From assembly GCA_031286025.1 (NCBI GenBank), contig JAITVB010000172.1, forward strand, positions 1-9,227: DNA of 9,227 nucleotides, in the 5' to 3' direction. Shown here piece after piece: positions 7,540 to 9,227 of this stretch. This stretch comes from Rikenellaceae bacterium. GTDB lineage: Bacteria; Bacteroidota; Bacteroidia; Bacteroidales; Rikenellaceae. The notes beneath the pieces are model-generated. The model saw only the letters and a program-made list of their open reading frames with translations. It was not told where the DNA came from and made no database searches. A program made the translations under genes and the position numbers. Numbering within the stretch: position 1 is the first letter of the stretch; every line of letters begins with the position of its first letter.

Positions 7540-7652
7540 CCCGCTGCAAGAAACGCGCTTCATCCCCCGAGACGTCGACGGATCTTTCCGTATCTTATCC
7601 ACAAAGTCAATGATCCGAGTGCCGGGAGGCCCCGGAAGTACCGGGAGACACA
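7540..7652 (+). other. rpsU-xerC intergenic spacer
   Basis: This 113-base gap has no terminator-like stem with a T run, consistent with rpsU and xerC sharing a transcript. Its last 35 bases contain the overlapping GC hairpins and ribosome binding site described separately. Confidence 0.5.
7622..7647 (+). promoter_or_regulatory. Mutually exclusive GC hairpins over the xerC ribosome binding site
   Basis: CCCGG at 7631-7635 can pair exactly with CCGGG at 7622-7626 (loop AGGC) or exactly with CCGGG at 7641-7645 (loop AAGTA), but not with both. The downstream pairing covers most of the Shine-Dalgarno-like GGGAG at 7643-7647, which sits five bases before the xerC ATG. The geometry of an on/off translational switch is visible; that it works as one is inference, since each stem is only 5 bp. 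Confidence 0.4.
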
Positions 7653-8549
7653 ATGATAGAGGCGTTCCTGACATATCTCCGTGCAGAGAAAGGATATTCC
7701 GAACTGACGATACGCGCCTATGGCGACGATATACGTCAGTTCGTCCTTTTTTACGGTGTGGCCGAAACCGATTTCGACCCACGGGCCATCACGGCCGCCG
7801 ACCTCAAAGCGTGGATCATCTCGTTGGGCGAAGCCAAAATCAATCCCAAATCGGTCAACCGCAAGGTCTCGTCGATGAAGTCCCTCTACAAATACCTGTT
7901 GCGGGAAGCGAAAGTCGACAAGTTACCGTTCAAAAGCATCCCCTCGCTCAAAGTGAGTAAAAAACTGCCTGTCTTCGTCGAACAAAGCCGGATGGAACGC
8001 ATCGTCAAGGCGATCCTCGAATCGACCGACGACTTCGAAGTGGAACGCGACGCACTGATCGTACTCCTTTTTTACGCGACAGGCATCCGTATTGCGGAGT
8101 TGATCGGTATCGCGGACAGCGACTACTCGCCGGCCAAACGAGAGTTGTTGGTCACCGGCAAGGGTGACAAACAACGCATCGTCCCGATCCTGTCGGGCGT
8201 GGCCCGCAAGATCGAGTATTATTTATCGATCAGAAATGCACGGATTATTTGCAAAGCTGACAAAAAATATCTATTTTTAACAGACAAGGGAGAACAGGTG
8301 AGCCGGACGCTCGTTTACCGCGTGGTGACCGAGACATTGGGGGCATTCGGGCTGCAGGGGAAACGCAGCCCACACGTGCTTCGGCACACGTTTGCCACCC
8401 ATCTGCTCAACAACGGAGCCGAGATCAAGACCATCCAGGAACTGCTCGGCCACGCCAACCTGATGACGACGCAAGTTTACACCCATAACACCATCGAACG
8501 GGTGAAAGATGTTTATCAAAAGGCCCATCCCAGGGCCAAAAACGATTAG
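7653..8549 (+). CDS. xerC: Tyrosine-type site-specific recombinase, XerC/XerD family
   Basis: Xer recombinases resolve chromosome dimers at dif by pairwise strand exchange. The 298-residue length is that of a chromosomal Xer protein. Residues 1-85 form the SAM-like core-binding domain (MIEAFLTYLRAEKGYS start). The catalytic domain holds all expected residues: Arg146 in ATGIR, Lys170 in TGKGDKQR, His241 and Arg244 in HVLRHTFATH, His267 in LLGHANL, and the nucleophile Tyr276 in TQVYTH. The symbol is tentative, because XerC and XerD cannot be told apart safely from one sequence. Its position between rpsU and hpf is a common Bacteroidota arrangement and argues for a housekeeping role, not a phage or transposon integrase. 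No attachment site, integron array or cargo is seen nearby. Codons for residues about 190-211 are unusually AT-rich compared with the rest of the gene. Confidence 0.93.
   Translation: MIEAFLTYLRAEKGYSELTIRAYGDDIRQFVLFYGVAETDFDPRAITAADLKAWIISLGEAKINPKSVNRKVSSMKSLYKYLLREAKVDKLPFKSIPSLKVSKKLPVFVEQSRMERIVKAILESTDDFEVERDALIVLLFYATGIRIAELIGIADSDYSPAKRELLVTGKGDKQRIVPILSGVARKIEYYLSIRNARIICKADKKYLFLTDKGEQVSRTLVYRVVTETLGAFGLQGKRSPHVLRHTFATHLLNNGAEIKTIQELLGHANLMTTQVYTHNTIERVKDVYQKAHPRAKND
8248..8279 (+). promoter_or_regulatory. Candidate internal promoter for hpf within xerC
   Basis: TTTG at 8248-8251 is followed after 20 bases by TATTTTTA at 8272-8279, which matches the Bacteroidota -7 pattern TAnnTTTG in all fixed positions except the last. 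The spacing fits the usual 19-21 bases. The pair lies in a markedly AT-rich patch inside xerC. Transcription from it would give hpf a leader of about 275 bases, independent of rpsU. Confidence 0.35.
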
Positions 8550-8553
8550 GAGG
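8548..8553 (+). promoter_or_regulatory. Perfect Shine-Dalgarno sequence of hpf, overlapping the xerC stop
   Basis: AGGAGG at 8548-8553 overlaps the xerC TAG (8547-8549) and ends seven bases before the hpf ATG at 8561. A full-strength site is unusual in Bacteroidota, whose ribosomes mostly do not pair with such sequences, so it may carry a special regulatory role. Confidence 0.65.
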
Positions 8554-8560
8554 ACTATTT

Positions 8561-8851
8561 ATGAACGTAAAGATTCAGACTGTCAAATTCGACGCGGACC
8601 AAAAACTGGTCGCTTTTACAGAGGAAAAAGTAGCAAAGTTGGGCCGTTTTTCGGACGACCTGTTGGGCGCCGAAGTAATCCTTAAACTCGACAAAGACGC
8701 CGAAACGGGGAACAAGGTGGCCGTAGTCAAACTCAACGCCATCGGCGGAGAACTCATCGCCGAACGCCAATGCAAGACCTTTGAGGAATCCGTCGATCTC
8801 TGCGTGGACGCCCTCAAAAAACAACTCGAAAAACACAAAGCCAGAAAATAG
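8561..8851 (+). CDS. hpf: Ribosome hibernation-promoting factor, short form (HPF/YfiA family)
   Basis: HPF binds the 30S decoding and tRNA sites and inactivates ribosomes in stationary phase or starvation. The 96 residues show the family's beta-alpha-beta-beta-beta-alpha layout: MNVKIQTVKF strand, an amphipathic helix with EEKVAKLGRF, strands AEVILKLDKD, NKVAVVKLNA and LIAERQC, and a C-terminal helix DLCVDALKKQLEKHK with a basic tail. It lacks the extra C-terminal dimerisation domain of long HPF, so it is the short form. The start is fixed by a perfect AGGAGG seven bases upstream that overlaps the xerC stop, indicating close coupling to xerC. A long palindromic terminator begins ten bases after the stop. 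In many Bacteroidota a tRNA cluster and tuf follow hpf; here a convergent ruvA is found instead. Confidence 0.95.
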   Translation: MNVKIQTVKFDADQKLVAFTEEKVAKLGRFSDDLLGAEVILKLDKDAETGNKVAVVKLNAIGGELIAERQCKTFEESVDLCVDALKKQLEKHKARK

Positions 8852-8860
8852 GGAGCCGGA

Positions 8861-8928
8861 ACCCTTTTCCGAAAACCCGACCAACGGAGAGCCATGGCTC
8901 TCCGTTGGTCGGGTTTTCGGAAAAGGGT
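8861..8928. terminator. Perfect 68-bp palindrome, probable bidirectional intrinsic terminator
   Basis: The arms 8861-8894 and 8895-8928 are exact reverse complements with no spacer and no mismatch, centred on GCCATGGC. Inside, a GC-rich stem (CCCGACC...GGTCGGG) is preceded by AAAA at 8872-8875 and followed by TTTT at 8914-8917. Each strand therefore shows a GC stem plus T run. It lies between the convergent genes hpf and ruvA, which suits a shared terminator. The outer CCCTTTTCCG/CGGAAAAGGG extension makes it longer than termination needs. Confidence 0.85.
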
Positions 8929-8989
8929 ATAAACAATTTGGGGCAGACCGTTATAAAACGCGGCTGTCGGAGCCGACGAACAAACGACC

Positions 8990-9227
8990 TTACATCTGTT
9001 TGAGGGCGAGGCGGATCAGTTCCTCGACCGAGGCGGCGGGATTAGCTTTGATCAGGGGGCGCAGCACTTTTTCGGTGGCGGCTTTTGAAAAACCGAGCAT
9101 GACCATGGCGGCTGTCGCTTCGTCGAAGAGGGGCGAAGCGGTGCCCGCGCCCAACATCAGTTCAGCAGTCGATGCGCCCGCGCTGACGCCGATCACCTTG
9201 TCTTTGAGTTCGACGATGATTTTCTGG
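8990..9227 (-). CDS. ruvA: Holliday junction branch migration protein RuvA, C-terminal part
   Basis: RuvA forms the tetramer that holds Holliday junctions and directs the RuvB motor. Only the last 79 codons are in the window, and the gene continues past the right edge. Reading inward from the edge, QKIIVELKDKV is the well-conserved end of the helix-hairpin-helix domain II. A flexible Gly/Ala/Ser-rich linker follows, and then the compact domain III that contacts RuvB (EATAAMVMLGFSKAATEKVL to ELIRLALKQM). The frame runs in from the edge; the GTG at 9196 is an internal valine in KDKVIG, not a start. The stop TAA is at 8990-8992. The gene is convergent with hpf, separated by the palindromic terminator and about 60 bases in which I see no other gene. 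Confidence 0.93.
   Translation of the reverse strand, partial: QKIIVELKDKVIGVSAGASTAELMLGAGTASPLFDEATAAMVMLGFSKAATEKVLRPLIKANPAASVEELIRLALKQM

Noticed and set aside
7511..7960. 149-codon open frame bridging rpsU and xerC
   Set aside because: It overlaps the certain rpsU end and the xerC start in another frame and has no protein-like features.
7653..8549. xerC as a mobile-element integrase with nearby attachment site
   Set aside because: Length, N-terminus and position between rpsU and hpf fit a chromosomal Xer recombinase; no att-like repeats, tRNA target or cargo are seen.
8962..8977. Small GTCGG/CCGAC hairpin between the palindrome and ruvA
   Set aside because: Five pairs with a two-base loop and no T run in the ruvA direction; likely chance in GC-rich sequence.
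8852..8989. tRNA genes after hpf
   Set aside because: No cloverleaf-like pattern or T-loop motif is present; the space is taken by the palindrome and a short plain spacer.

Overview
The window reads as a chromosomal housekeeping segment from a member of the Bacteroidota, most likely Bacteroidales. The GC-rich codon usage resembles Rikenellaceae such as Alistipes, but the genus is an inference. The phylum call rests on the character of NusA, IF2, bS21 and RuvA, on the DUF4369-thioredoxin lipoprotein, on A-rich leaders in front of several genes, and on promoter-like TAnnTTTG motifs.

Layout. (1) 1-3867, + strand: the 3' part of nusA, then the complete translation initiation factor gene infB, as in the widely conserved nusA-infB operon. 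(2) 3868-4103: an AT-rich, gene-free spacer packed with nested inverted and direct repeats. It has an outer imperfect terminal inverted repeat at 3913/4092 and a perfect 19-bp-arm hairpin in the middle. (3) 4104-7242, + strand: a TlpA-like thioredoxin lipoprotein, a LuxE-type acyl-adenylating enzyme, and one base later a membrane-anchored ComEA-like helix-hairpin-helix protein. (4) 7348-8851, + strand: rpsU (bS21), a XerC/XerD-type tyrosine recombinase, and the short hibernation factor hpf. (5) 8861-8928: a perfect 68-bp palindrome, best read as a bidirectional terminator. (6) 8990-9227, - strand: the C-terminal end of ruvA, convergent with hpf and cut by the window edge.

How the genes work together. 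Regions 1 and 4 serve transcription and translation: NusA (elongation/termination), IF2 (initiation), bS21 (30S platform) and HPF (ribosome hibernation). XerC and RuvA act on DNA (dimer resolution and Holliday junction processing). The TlpA-like protein probably handles disulfides in the periplasm. The LuxE-like enzyme and the HhH protein are translationally close, but no joint function is known to me.

No gene cassette here looks like a new defence or mobile system; all nine genes are recognisable. The most interesting signals are non-coding: the repeat-built spacer after infB, two mutually exclusive GC hairpins at the xerC ribosome binding site, and a perfect AGGAGG in front of hpf downstream of an SD-less rpsU in a phylum whose ribosomes normally ignore such sites. 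There are also two AT-rich promoter-like patches buried inside coding sequence, and the long perfect palindrome between hpf and ruvA. No gene-free stretch exceeds 300 bases.
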